Part shown: one piece after another, positions 45,010 through 52,972 of the stretch
Layout of the letters: the number at the start of each line of letters is the position of its first letter
Position numbering within the stretch: the first letter of the stretch is position 1
Assembly: GCA_964490015.1 (NCBI GenBank)
Contig: CAZBBA010000017.1
Location: 1 to 64,000, forward strand
Source: Perlabentimonas sp964490015
GTDB taxonomy: Bacteria > Bacteroidota > Bacteroidia > Bacteroidales > Tenuifilaceae
Direction of reading: 5' to 3'
Length of the DNA: 64,000 nucleotides
The notes under the pieces: generated by a model
Databases searched by the model: none
Told to the model about the DNA's origin: nothing
The model's input: the letters and a program-made list of their open reading frames with translations, nothing else
Made by a program: the position numbers and the translations under genes

Positions 45010-45030
45010 TTAACCCCTGACAGGGGTTAA
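45010..45030. repeat. Palindrome TTAACCCCTG-A-CAGGGGTTAA
   Basis: Perfect 10-bp arms around a single A, 81 bases before the third permease ATG. It could act as a hairpin in the mRNA or as an operator. Confidence 0.7.
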
Positions 45031-45111
45031 GTAGTTGGTTTCTCCGTGAAATATTAAAATCAGATTTTATTTCTCAGATAAAAAAATTAGTGAGTTAATA
45101 ACATTTACAAT

Positions 45112-47541
45112 ATGGAACTAATAAGAATTATCCGTTCGCAATGGCTTTGGTTTACAACCAACACCCTTGGTTGGGCTGTTGCCATTGCCAGTGTTTTAAC
45201 CATATCTGTTTTTGCGCTAAACGAGCTTAGCTACGATAGATTTCATTCCAATGCAGATCAAATTTATAGGGTAACCCTCGAATACTTCGATGGCTCAACC
45301 ACTATGCATCCAGCACGCGTGGTGGGCGAATGGCCCCTTGAACTACAAAAGGAGTACCCTGCAATCGAAAAAACAGTTAGGCTAGTGCCATTTCGCAAAT
45401 CGGTTGTAAAGATTGAAGACAATAAGTTTTACGTAACGCAGGCATTCTCAACCGATAGTACTTTTTTTGATGTTTTCGAAGCAAAAATTTTAGCTGGGAA
45501 TAAGTCAAAATCGTTTCTGGTTCAACCCAATATGGTTATGCTTAGTAAGGGCATTGCGATTAAATATTTTGGGAGCATTGACGTGATTGGCAAAACGGTA
45601 AGCATACTTAATCAGCAGCTTTCGGAACCCTTGATATATACTGTTGAAGGGGTTTATGAAGATTTCCCAAAAAATTCGCACTTCCATCCCGACCTGCTAA
45701 CATCTTTCACCGAGGTGAACAATCAAACCACCTGGGCATACACATATTACCTAGTAGCCAAAGGGACAGATATCGACAAACTGCTCCAAACCATCCACCA
45801 AAAGTGGAGGGATGAGACCCCAGCGGATAGAACCATCCCCACTCTTCATCTTCAAAAACTTACCGACATCCACCTATACAGCAACAAAACGAGGGAGATT
45901 GAAAGCAACGGGAATATCAGATCGCTGATTATGCTAGGTAGTGCAGCATTAATTATACTGCTTATTGCACTAGTAAACTTTATCAATCTTTGCCGCGTGA
46001 AATTCATTTACGACACAAAGCGGATTTCAATAAAAATGATAAATGGTGCAAAAAAGATTGATATTGCAATAGATTCGTTAATAGAAACTCTTGCTTTAGC
46101 TATTCTTTCTGTGCTAGTGGCACTGTTTTTTGCCGACAAACTTTCGGTTGTTTTAGGAATTTCGGTTTTATCGAGCAAACATACTCCAATTATTATTGCA
46201 ATATGCCTTGCAATTACAGTATTAATTACCATTGTTGCTACACTCCCAATTGTTTCTTCAAAAGTTTATATCGATTTTAAAACACGAATTAGAGGATCAA
46301 AGGCTTATACCATTCCGCTTCTACTTCAATTCACCCTTTCGATAATTGCCATTGTTTGCACCATTATTCTGGCTAAGCAGATAAGATTTTTAAACGATTT
46401 GCATCCCGAATCCCGAAGTTCAAGCACAATTGTTATGGCCGATAATCCTTGGGAACCGGTACAGAGATTCGATCTATTTAAGGATGAGTTGCTGAAAAAT
46501 CCTGAGATTGAGAGCGTATCGGGTGCAATGGAAGAGCCCGGTGGTGATATCCTCGATGCTGTAACATTCGAGATGGAGGGGCTTGTTATGGAAAAGCCAA
46601 GGACTATTAACATATTTACAACCGATTCAAACTTTTTCAAGGTAATGGGGGTTGACCCACTGGCTGGCACAACCGATTTAGGCTTTACCCCAAACCGACA
46701 ATGGGAAGCTGCCGCTATGGAGCTAAGCATTTTAAAAAATAATAACATAAACAGCAAAGAAAAGATTGCGGAGTTGGAACAGCAAGTGGGGAACTACCGC
46801 GAAAAGTACATCGTGAATCGCAGTGCCCTTAAACTACTGGAAATTGCTAATCCCGAAGATGCTATAGGGAAACGATTCAGGCTCAACTTTCACCTACCCT
46901 ACCTTTTCCCCGAGGGAGAAATTGTGGGTGTTGTGCCCGATTTTCACTACACCAACCTGCATAGCGAGGAGAAGCCACTGGTTATAGTATCGCGTAAAGC
47001 GTTTATGCATTGCTTCATTGTTAAGGTTAGCCCGAGTCAGTTCGATAAAGCAATTCAAAGTATTGAGAAAGTATGGAATAAAATCAACCCCGATTACCCT
47101 TTTCAGTACCAGCTAATCGCCGACTCGTACCAGATGGCGTATCGTAATGAATACTCGCAAATTCGAATGCTATCATTATTTACAGTAATTTCGGTTTTCC
47201 TTTCCTCTTTGGGAATTTTTGCCATGTCGTCGTTTAATATGCAGCGAAGGGTTAAGGAGGTAGGTATCCGCAAGGTGAATGGTGCAAAGATTTGGGAGGT
47301 TATGGCATTGCTTAACCTTACTTTTATTAAATGGGTAGCCATTGCTTTGATATTATCTACCCCAATTGCCTACTACGCCATGGATAGGTGGCTGCAAAAC
47401 TTTGCCTACCGCACACCGCTTAGCTGGTGGGTGTTTGCGCTGGCGGGATTGCTGGCGTTGGCTATTGCATTGCTCACTGTTAGTTGGCAGAGCTGGCTGG
47501 CGGCTAGGAGGAATCCGGTGGAAGCTCTCCGATACGAGTAG
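45112..47541 (+). CDS. Large FtsX/MacB-type ABC permease (module 2, third), with coiled-coil insert
   Basis: At 809 residues this is the longest of the set, with the same two-FtsX-domain plan (first helix about 16-36; three-helix block about 265-385; last block after QRRVKEVGIRKVNGAKIWEV). Its second periplasmic domain contains an extra, charged, probably coiled-coil stretch (about residues 535-575, including KEKIAELEQQVGNYREKY) absent from the sister permeases. It ends ARRNPVEALRYE and is followed by tail copy 3. Substrate is unknown. Confidence 0.9.
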   Translation: MELIRIIRSQWLWFTTNTLGWAVAIASVLTISVFALNELSYDRFHSNADQIYRVTLEYFDGSTTMHPARVVGEWPLELQKEYPAIEKTVRLVPFRKSVVKIEDNKFYVTQAFSTDSTFFDVFEAKILAGNKSKSFLVQPNMVMLSKGIAIKYFGSIDVIGKTVSILNQQLSEPLIYTVEGVYEDFPKNSHFHPDLLTSFTEVNNQTTWAYTYYLVAKGTDIDKLLQTIHQKWRDETPADRTIPTLHLQKLTDIHLYSNKTREIESNGNIRSLIMLGSAALIILLIALVNFINLCRVKFIYDTKRISIKMINGAKKIDIAIDSLIETLALAILSVLVALFFADKLSVVLGISVLSSKHTPIIIAICLAITVLITIVATLPIVSSKVYIDFKTRIRGSKAYTIPLLLQFTLSIIAIVCTIILAKQIRFLNDLHPESRSSSTIVMADNPWEPVQRFDLFKDELLKNPEIESVSGAMEEPGGDILDAVTFEMEGLVMEKPRTINIFTTDSNFFKVMGVDPLAGTTDLGFTPNRQWEAAAMELSILKNNNINSKEKIAELEQQVGNYREKYIVNRSALKLLEIANPEDAIGKRFRLNFHLPYLFPEGEIVGVVPDFHYTNLHSEEKPLVIVSRKAFMHCFIVKVSPSQFDKAIQSIEKVWNKINPDYPFQYQLIADSYQMAYRNEYSQIRMLSLFTVISVFLSSLGIFAMSSFNMQRRVKEVGIRKVNGAKIWEVMALLNLTFIKWVAIALILSTPIAYYAMDRWLQNFAYRTPLSWWVFALAGLLALAIALLTVSWQSWLAARRNPVEALRYE

Positions 47542-47638
47542 TGAGGAGAGCGGACGTCCCAATGCATTTTTTGTAGGCTTCGAGGCACGAGAAGCCCCAG
47601 AAAAAGCAATCGGGATGGAAGCCCTACAATATGAATAG
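47542..47638. repeat. 97-bp structured tail element, copy 3
   Basis: It starts after the permease stop and ends GAAGCCCTACAATATGAATAG (EALQYE-stop, +1 frame). It differs from copy 2 at only a few positions, and the inner GGCTTC / GAAGCC hairpin is kept. Confidence 0.9.
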
Positions 47639-47647
47639 AACCAATAC

Positions 47648-47682
47648 TAGTCAAGGTTTCACTTAAAGTGAAACCTTGACTA
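47648..47682. terminator. Long palindromic bidirectional terminator
   Basis: 17-bp perfect arms (TAGTCAAGGTTTCACTT / AAGTGAAACCTTGACTA) around one A lie between the permease operon and the convergent receptor gene. Confidence 0.8.
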
Positions 47683-47693
47683 AGTAATAAGCG

Positions 47694-49748
47694 CTAGAAA
47701 CCTAGCTTAATCCCCGCAAACATATGGCGGGGCAAACCTGGGTAGTAGTAGCGGGGCTCATTCCCTCCAAACCCAATGGCATTGGGTATAATCATTGCTG
47801 CATAGCTGGAATTGGTAAAATTGTTTAGTCCGGCATATACAGCAAGCTTGGCATTCTTTCTTAGGCTCAAAGGTATTCTCAATCTTATATTTCCTAGGCT
47901 ATAAGCTGCACTTTCAAGAGTATTCTCGTCGTTCAGGTACTGCTTACCTAAATGCTGAAGATGAATACCAAGGGCAATGTAGCCAGCAGGTTCCCAACTG
48001 ATTTGAAGTTGCACCGACCTGCTAGGTATCCCAGGCAAATGGTTGCCATCGTGGGTTATGCCATCATCGGTAAAATCAATAAACCGATTTATTGACTGGT
48101 AGTAGCTAAGGGTAGTGCTGAGCTTACCCGGAAAGCCAGCGCTATTCAACAACCGACTAGTTGCCAAAAGTTCAATGCCCTGATGGCGCGACTTTCCTGC
48201 GTTTATTCCCGTAAAAATATCCTCGGTCACCCTTTTGGTTAGAATTAGATCGTTTAGCTCAATCCAATATAGGGTAAAATCAAAATTGAAACGTTGATTT
48301 CTGCTGGTAAAGCGAGAGCCAACTTCTACCTGCACTCCCTGTTCAGGCTTAATGCTTGGGTTCACATCGCCTTCCGGTAAAAGGGTCTCTTCGGGCGAAG
48401 GAAGTGAAAACCCGTGACCAGCCGATGCGTAAATGGCCAGCAAATTATTTGGGGTGTAGTTTAACCCTATGCGGGGGGATATAATTAAGGGGAAGTTTCT
48501 GCTTCCCGATCTGTCACCATCTGCCAAGTATAGGTCGGTTAACCTATAACTGATATGGTTTGCTGCTAGGGCAAATGAAAAGGTTAGGTCATCTTTAAAC
48601 CTGTGGTGAACCAGACTAAAAATATTGATCTGATTTCGATTTTCCCTGTTTCTATTCAGCAGGGTTTCATCAATATCTAGCTCCCAGTGGTAGGAATCGG
48701 TAGTTAACTCCGTGCCAAGTACCCAGTCGGTTTTTGGTGCGTGAAAACTTAGCTTGTTCCGAATTCCAACACCTGCTGAGTAGTCGTTGAGGTTATTGAA
48801 TGGTCGCTTTTCGTAGCTATCAACCAAACTACCAAAAAGTGTCAGCCTATTTACAAGATGCTCTGCTAGTCGCCCCGTAATGGTTACTCCCAGTAGCCCT
48901 TTTTGGTATTCCTTAAAGCCACCAATGGCATTCCAGTTAGGGGCTGCAAGCTGGGGCGACTCGTTAAACATCGTTTTGCCCAGCGAGCTGGGTATTCCAG
49001 CTTCCAAACCCAGCAGATGAAGCGTAGTGCTCACATTCCAATTTTGACCTTGCCATTGTGCTGTGGACAGCATTGACGTGCGGCTATAATTGTTGTTCTC
49101 TCGATATCCATTGGATTGGATATGGCTAAGGCCTCCCCAAATACTTGTGTTATTGCTTTGTAAATTGCCGTTGGCATTAGCATACATAGTTTGAAATGCA
49201 CCATATTGCAAAAGCACATTGCCCTCACTCGACCTGCTTGTTGGGGTATATAGATTTATGCTCCCACCTAAGCCCGAGCCGAATAGAGCCGATGCTGGCC
49301 CCTTAACAACCTCGATCCGCCCAAGGCTATACAAATCTATTTCCTCAGGTGTTGATATCCCATCGGATGAGGTTATGGGAATGTCGTTGAGGTATGCTTT
49401 AATTCGGTTTGTGTTGTAAGGAGTTCGGCTTCCCATTCCCCTAATCACTATTCTACTGGTGGCATAGGTTCCGCTTTGCATTGTGACTCCGGGCAGGGTA
49501 TTAATGGCTGTCCCAAAACTTAATCCATCGGATTGCTTTAACCCATCCCCAACCAGAACCGCAATGCTTCCGGGTATGGTTCTTAATCCACCGCTCACCT
49601 GATAGGCATCGACGGTAACTGCATCAATCAAAATGATTGTGTCTGTTTTATGGGTGCGAGGTAGGGTGTCCCTTTTGTTTTGCGAAAAAAGAATAAGGGG
49701 TGATACAAGTACAGCAAGGACCACAAATACTCTACAGAATGCAGCCAT
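47694..49748 (-). CDS. TonB-dependent outer-membrane receptor
   Basis: The 684-residue product has a signal peptide (about 1-22), a plug domain (about 45-165: GTAINTLPGVTMQSGTYA, RIVIRGMGSRTPYNTNRIKA, IEVVKGPASALFGSG) and a 22-strand-type barrel with aromatic C-terminus (FAGIKLGF). It imports scarce ligands using TonB energy; the substrate cannot be told. It lacks the N-terminal carboxypeptidase-like and signalling domains usual in SusC or FecA-type receptors, and no SusD or siderophore gene adjoins. Length and motifs are complete. Confidence 0.92.
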   Translation of the reverse strand: MAAFCRVFVVLAVLVSPLILFSQNKRDTLPRTHKTDTIILIDAVTVDAYQVSGGLRTIPGSIAVLVGDGLKQSDGLSFGTAINTLPGVTMQSGTYATSRIVIRGMGSRTPYNTNRIKAYLNDIPITSSDGISTPEEIDLYSLGRIEVVKGPASALFGSGLGGSINLYTPTSRSSEGNVLLQYGAFQTMYANANGNLQSNNTSIWGGLSHIQSNGYRENNNYSRTSMLSTAQWQGQNWNVSTTLHLLGLEAGIPSSLGKTMFNESPQLAAPNWNAIGGFKEYQKGLLGVTITGRLAEHLVNRLTLFGSLVDSYEKRPFNNLNDYSAGVGIRNKLSFHAPKTDWVLGTELTTDSYHWELDIDETLLNRNRENRNQINIFSLVHHRFKDDLTFSFALAANHISYRLTDLYLADGDRSGSRNFPLIISPRIGLNYTPNNLLAIYASAGHGFSLPSPEETLLPEGDVNPSIKPEQGVQVEVGSRFTSRNQRFNFDFTLYWIELNDLILTKRVTEDIFTGINAGKSRHQGIELLATSRLLNSAGFPGKLSTTLSYYQSINRFIDFTDDGITHDGNHLPGIPSRSVQLQISWEPAGYIALGIHLQHLGKQYLNDENTLESAAYSLGNIRLRIPLSLRKNAKLAVYAGLNNFTNSSYAAMIIPNAIGFGGNEPRYYYPGLPRHMFAGIKLGF

Positions 49749-49800
49749 AAACAGTAAACGTTATTACTAATCCTTTAAGAATTACCTAAAACAAATACGT

Positions 49801-49853
49801 CAAAAAAAAATCCTTGGCAGACAGCTGTTCTTTGCTATTGTCCGCCAAGGATT
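49801..49853 (-). terminator. Rho-independent terminator after the sugar dehydrogenase gene
   Basis: Stem AATCCTTGGC / GCCAAGGATT (49809-49818, 49844-49853), followed on the minus strand by a long T run (49802-49810). Confidence 0.88.
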
Positions 49854-49907
49854 ATACAATCAAACTTTCAAATTGTTTATGTGGTTACCAACAAACTTTA
49901 CCCCTCG

Positions 49908-51338
49908 CTATTCTATGGGAATAAGTCTTAGAATGACACCCGGGTTTTCAACCGCAACATATACGTATCCATCGGTGCTCATCACCACATTCCTAACACG
50001 GCCAATCCCTTCGAGTAGCTTTTCGCGATGAGTTACGGAATGCCCTTCCAAAACGACCCTTTCCAGGTACTGAAAGCTTAGTGAACCAACAAGAAGATTG
50101 TTTTCCCAGTTCTTAAATCGGTCGCCCGTAACAAAGGTCATCCCGCAGGGTGCAATGGAGGGTGTCCACTCGAAAACAGGCTGCTCCATTCCTTCCTTCT
50201 CTGTAAGTTCTGTAAAAATTGTTCCGTCGTAATTTATTCCGTAGCTAATAACGGGCCAGCCGTAATTAAGCCCCGGTTCCACCAAGTTTAGCTCGTCGCC
50301 ACCTTTGGGGCCATGCTCCGAAACCCAAAGTTCTCCTGTAACAGGATGTATACAATTTCCCTGCGGGTTGCGGTGCCCAAAGCTGTATATCGAGGGCATG
50401 GCATTGGGATCGTTCACAAAAGGATTGTCCTGTGGAATGGTTCCATCATCCATAATTCGATGTATCTTTCCGTTGTGATTATCCAACTTCTGAGGAAAGT
50501 CGTCGCGCTGCCCCCTGTCGCCTATGCCAAAGAAAAGATGCCCTTTACCATCGAACTCCAGTTTGCATCCAAAGTGATACTGAAGTGGAGTATGGGGCAG
50601 CCCTTTGAATATCACCTCCTGATCCACCAGTTGGTTTCCATTGAGCCTTGCCCTTAGGATGGCGGTGTTTCCAATTGGTCTTTCGCTTTCGGGATTTAAA
50701 GCGGAGTAGGCCAAATAGATCCATCCATTGTTCTTGTAATCTGGATGAAGAGCCAGGTCGAGCAGACCACCTTGTCCAATGGCCATAATGGGCGGAAGCC
50801 CTTTGATGGGATCGGATAGAATTCCGTTGGAGTAACGATGGAGCGTTCCCGCGCGTTCCGATATCAGCAGATCGCCATTGGGAAGGAACGCCAAGCCCCA
50901 CGGTACGCTTAGGCCCGAAACAACTGTGTCGATAGCAAAACTATGAACCTCGGAGCTAATAATACCATCAGCTGTAAAGGCATGTTTTAGGGTTGATCTA
51001 TCCCTCGGAATCTTTTCCTTTACATAAGCTGCAAGTTTCTCAATCTCTTTATCGGTAAAAGTTTGCTCAAAGGCAGGCATGCCAATATCCACAATTCCAA
51101 ACTTAATGCTTTCGAAGGCGAGATCTATTCCCTCCTCATCCATCCAAGGCTTTACAGCAAACCTCTCGAGGTTTAAACCATGACAGCCAGCGCAATAGTT
51201 TTTATAGTTGGTTTCTATCGAACTTAGGCTGCCGCTCTTATTGTCTAATGATAGGCAGCCTGACAGGGTTAAACTGACAGAAAAAAGGGTAAATAGCAAA
51301 ATACTAGGGCGGATTTGGTAATCATCGATGTTTTTCAT
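49908..51338 (-). CDS. Cytochrome c domain fused to a PQQ-dependent sugar dehydrogenase-like propeller (lipoprotein)
   Basis: The 476-residue product has a lipoprotein-type signal (LTLSGCLSL, Cys about 28), a small cytochrome c domain with a CAGCH haem site (about 49-53) and a likely Met ligand (GMPAF, about 87), then a six-bladed glucose/sorbosone dehydrogenase propeller (about 135-470: GLSVPWGLAFLPNGDLLISE, FGHRNPQGN, WVSEHGPKGGDELN). Such enzymes oxidise sugars in the periplasm with PQQ; here the electron acceptor is built in. It is a single gene with its own terminator. Confidence 0.88.
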   Translation of the reverse strand: MKNIDDYQIRPSILLFTLFSVSLTLSGCLSLDNKSGSLSSIETNYKNYCAGCHGLNLERFAVKPWMDEEGIDLAFESIKFGIVDIGMPAFEQTFTDKEIEKLAAYVKEKIPRDRSTLKHAFTADGIISSEVHSFAIDTVVSGLSVPWGLAFLPNGDLLISERAGTLHRYSNGILSDPIKGLPPIMAIGQGGLLDLALHPDYKNNGWIYLAYSALNPESERPIGNTAILRARLNGNQLVDQEVIFKGLPHTPLQYHFGCKLEFDGKGHLFFGIGDRGQRDDFPQKLDNHNGKIHRIMDDGTIPQDNPFVNDPNAMPSIYSFGHRNPQGNCIHPVTGELWVSEHGPKGGDELNLVEPGLNYGWPVISYGINYDGTIFTELTEKEGMEQPVFEWTPSIAPCGMTFVTGDRFKNWENNLLVGSLSFQYLERVVLEGHSVTHREKLLEGIGRVRNVVMSTDGYVYVAVENPGVILRLIPIE

Positions 51339-51534
51339 GGCTGAAATTTTTGTGTAACATTAATTACAACTTTAAAATTTCTGTGATTCGATACCAAGTT
51401 ACGAAATATATGAAAATGGGTATTTGTTTATAGATTATTTGGATAAAAGGCTGTCTGGTTTGCCTATCCATAGTTTACATTTCTTGCAATTTTCAAACCG
51501 GCGTTGAATAGCGAATCGAAAGTGCGATGAAACA

Positions 51535-51577
51535 TAAAAAAAGCCGAAGCTTTTGTAATGCGCTTCGACTTTTTTAT
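51535..51577 (-). terminator. Rho-independent terminator after the BrkB/YihY gene
   Basis: Stem AAAAAAAGCCGAAGC / GCTTCGACTTTTTT with one mismatch. The flanking A and T runs make it usable on both strands. Confidence 0.85.
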
Positions 51578-51587
51578 AGAAGGTTGT

Positions 51588-52940
51588 TTACAAATCCTTC
51601 ACCATCATATTTGAGGGCAACGAGACAATGCTCTCGCCAAACTCCTTATGTATGGAATAAATTTTCTCCAATCGGGCGTTGTTTAGGTTGATGTTTGCTC
51701 CATCGTTATCGAGTTTGCTGATTATAAACGAAACGGTGTATTTATCGATATGCTGAGCAGGCATAAAGGCCGGAGTTTTTGGTTGCTCGGTGTAGCTCTT
51801 GGCAAGAATGTTACTGCTCACCAGAGTATCGAGCAGGCTACGAACCAGTCGAATGGGCAACTTAAGCTCCTTGGAAATCTCCTGAGCCGTGTATGGTTTT
51901 TCGCCATCGATAAATCGTAAAACGATCCTGTTAAGAAGGAGCAACGACAAAGCCTGAAGCGATCGGTGGCTCAGGTTTTCGGTTTCGGCCTCAAACTCGT
52001 AGAAATTCTCGTTCTGATGTGCAAACGACACCTCGGCTCCAAAGAGCACCACAAGCCAGCTAATCTGCAACCAGGCCAAAAACAGGGGAAGCGCTGCAAA
52101 GCTGCCATAGATGGCATTATACTTGGAAACTCCTACCTGAAAATCGATATAAAGCCACTGGATTATCATAAATGCTGTTCCTGCAATTACTCCCGCTATA
52201 ACACCCGACAATACCTTAACCCTAGTGTTGGGCATAACTACATACATCAAAGTGAAAACCACCCAAATGATAAAGTATGGCAAAAACTTTAACGAAAAAA
52301 ATATGGCAGGACTCACCAAACTTACAACCTCCATCTTTTGCGATAGGGTCTCGAGCTGAGTAACCACAAACACGTTTATACCGCTAGCGGCAATCAGAAG
52401 TACAGGAGCAATTACCATCATCGAGAGGTAATCGGCAAATTTGCGGGTAAATGGGCGAGCTTGCTTTATCTGCCAGATATCGTTGAACGAGTGTTCGATG
52501 TGACCAAAGACCTTTAGAACCGAGTAGAAGAGGACAGCCACACCAATTCCTGCAATCAACCCACCGCCTGTCCGCTCGAGGAGCGAACCCGAAAATTCAA
52601 TTAGCTTGTTCATCACCTCCTGCTGACCTTGAAAGTTATCGAGAATTTGTTTCTCCAAGTACTTATCCACACCAAAGCCCTTGGCAATACCAAATCCCAT
52701 GGCAAAAACTGGCACAATGGCCATAAGCGTAAAGTAGGTGAGCGCCGATGCGCGCAGCAAAACCCTATCCTCCACAAATCCCCGCAAAGCCAGAAGAATC
52801 ACCCTTAGGTAACGAAACAAAAATCGGCGAATTGGAGGATAATCATCGAGCTGAATACTCCAAATTTCCCTGGTTAAGAAATTTAAAACCTGCTGATAAT
52901 AGAACATTGGATTCCGGATAATGAGTAGTATCCTTTTCAT
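51588..52940 (-). CDS. YihY/BrkB family membrane protein with C-terminal winged-helix
   Basis: The 450-residue product has the six-helix YihY/BrkB core (about 45-325: ALTYFTLMAIVPVFAMGFGI, GTAFMIIQWLYIDFQVGVSK, YGSFAALPLFLAWLQISW, VLFGAEVSFAHQN), then a cytoplasmic C-terminal region of about 110 residues (YTAQEISKELKLPIRLVRSL) that looks like a winged helix. Once annotated as RNase BN, the family has no settled function. The gene starts 32 bases after the propeller lipoprotein gene and probably shares its transcript. Confidence 0.9.
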   Translation of the reverse strand: MKRILLIIRNPMFYYQQVLNFLTREIWSIQLDDYPPIRRFLFRYLRVILLALRGFVEDRVLLRASALTYFTLMAIVPVFAMGFGIAKGFGVDKYLEKQILDNFQGQQEVMNKLIEFSGSLLERTGGGLIAGIGVAVLFYSVLKVFGHIEHSFNDIWQIKQARPFTRKFADYLSMMVIAPVLLIAASGINVFVVTQLETLSQKMEVVSLVSPAIFFSLKFLPYFIIWVVFTLMYVVMPNTRVKVLSGVIAGVIAGTAFMIIQWLYIDFQVGVSKYNAIYGSFAALPLFLAWLQISWLVVLFGAEVSFAHQNENFYEFEAETENLSHRSLQALSLLLLNRIVLRFIDGEKPYTAQEISKELKLPIRLVRSLLDTLVSSNILAKSYTEQPKTPAFMPAQHIDKYTVSFIISKLDNDGANINLNNARLEKIYSIHKEFGESIVSLPSNMMVKDL

Positions 52941-52972
52941 TGGGTTTGCTTGTTATGGGGTTAATTGTTATA

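Noticed and set aside
47366..47638. A 90-codon plus-strand frame across the end of the third permease and its tail
   Set aside because: Its first 60 codons are the +1 shadow of a conserved permease C-terminus. Only the tail part is of interest, and it is reported as a repeat rather than a gene.
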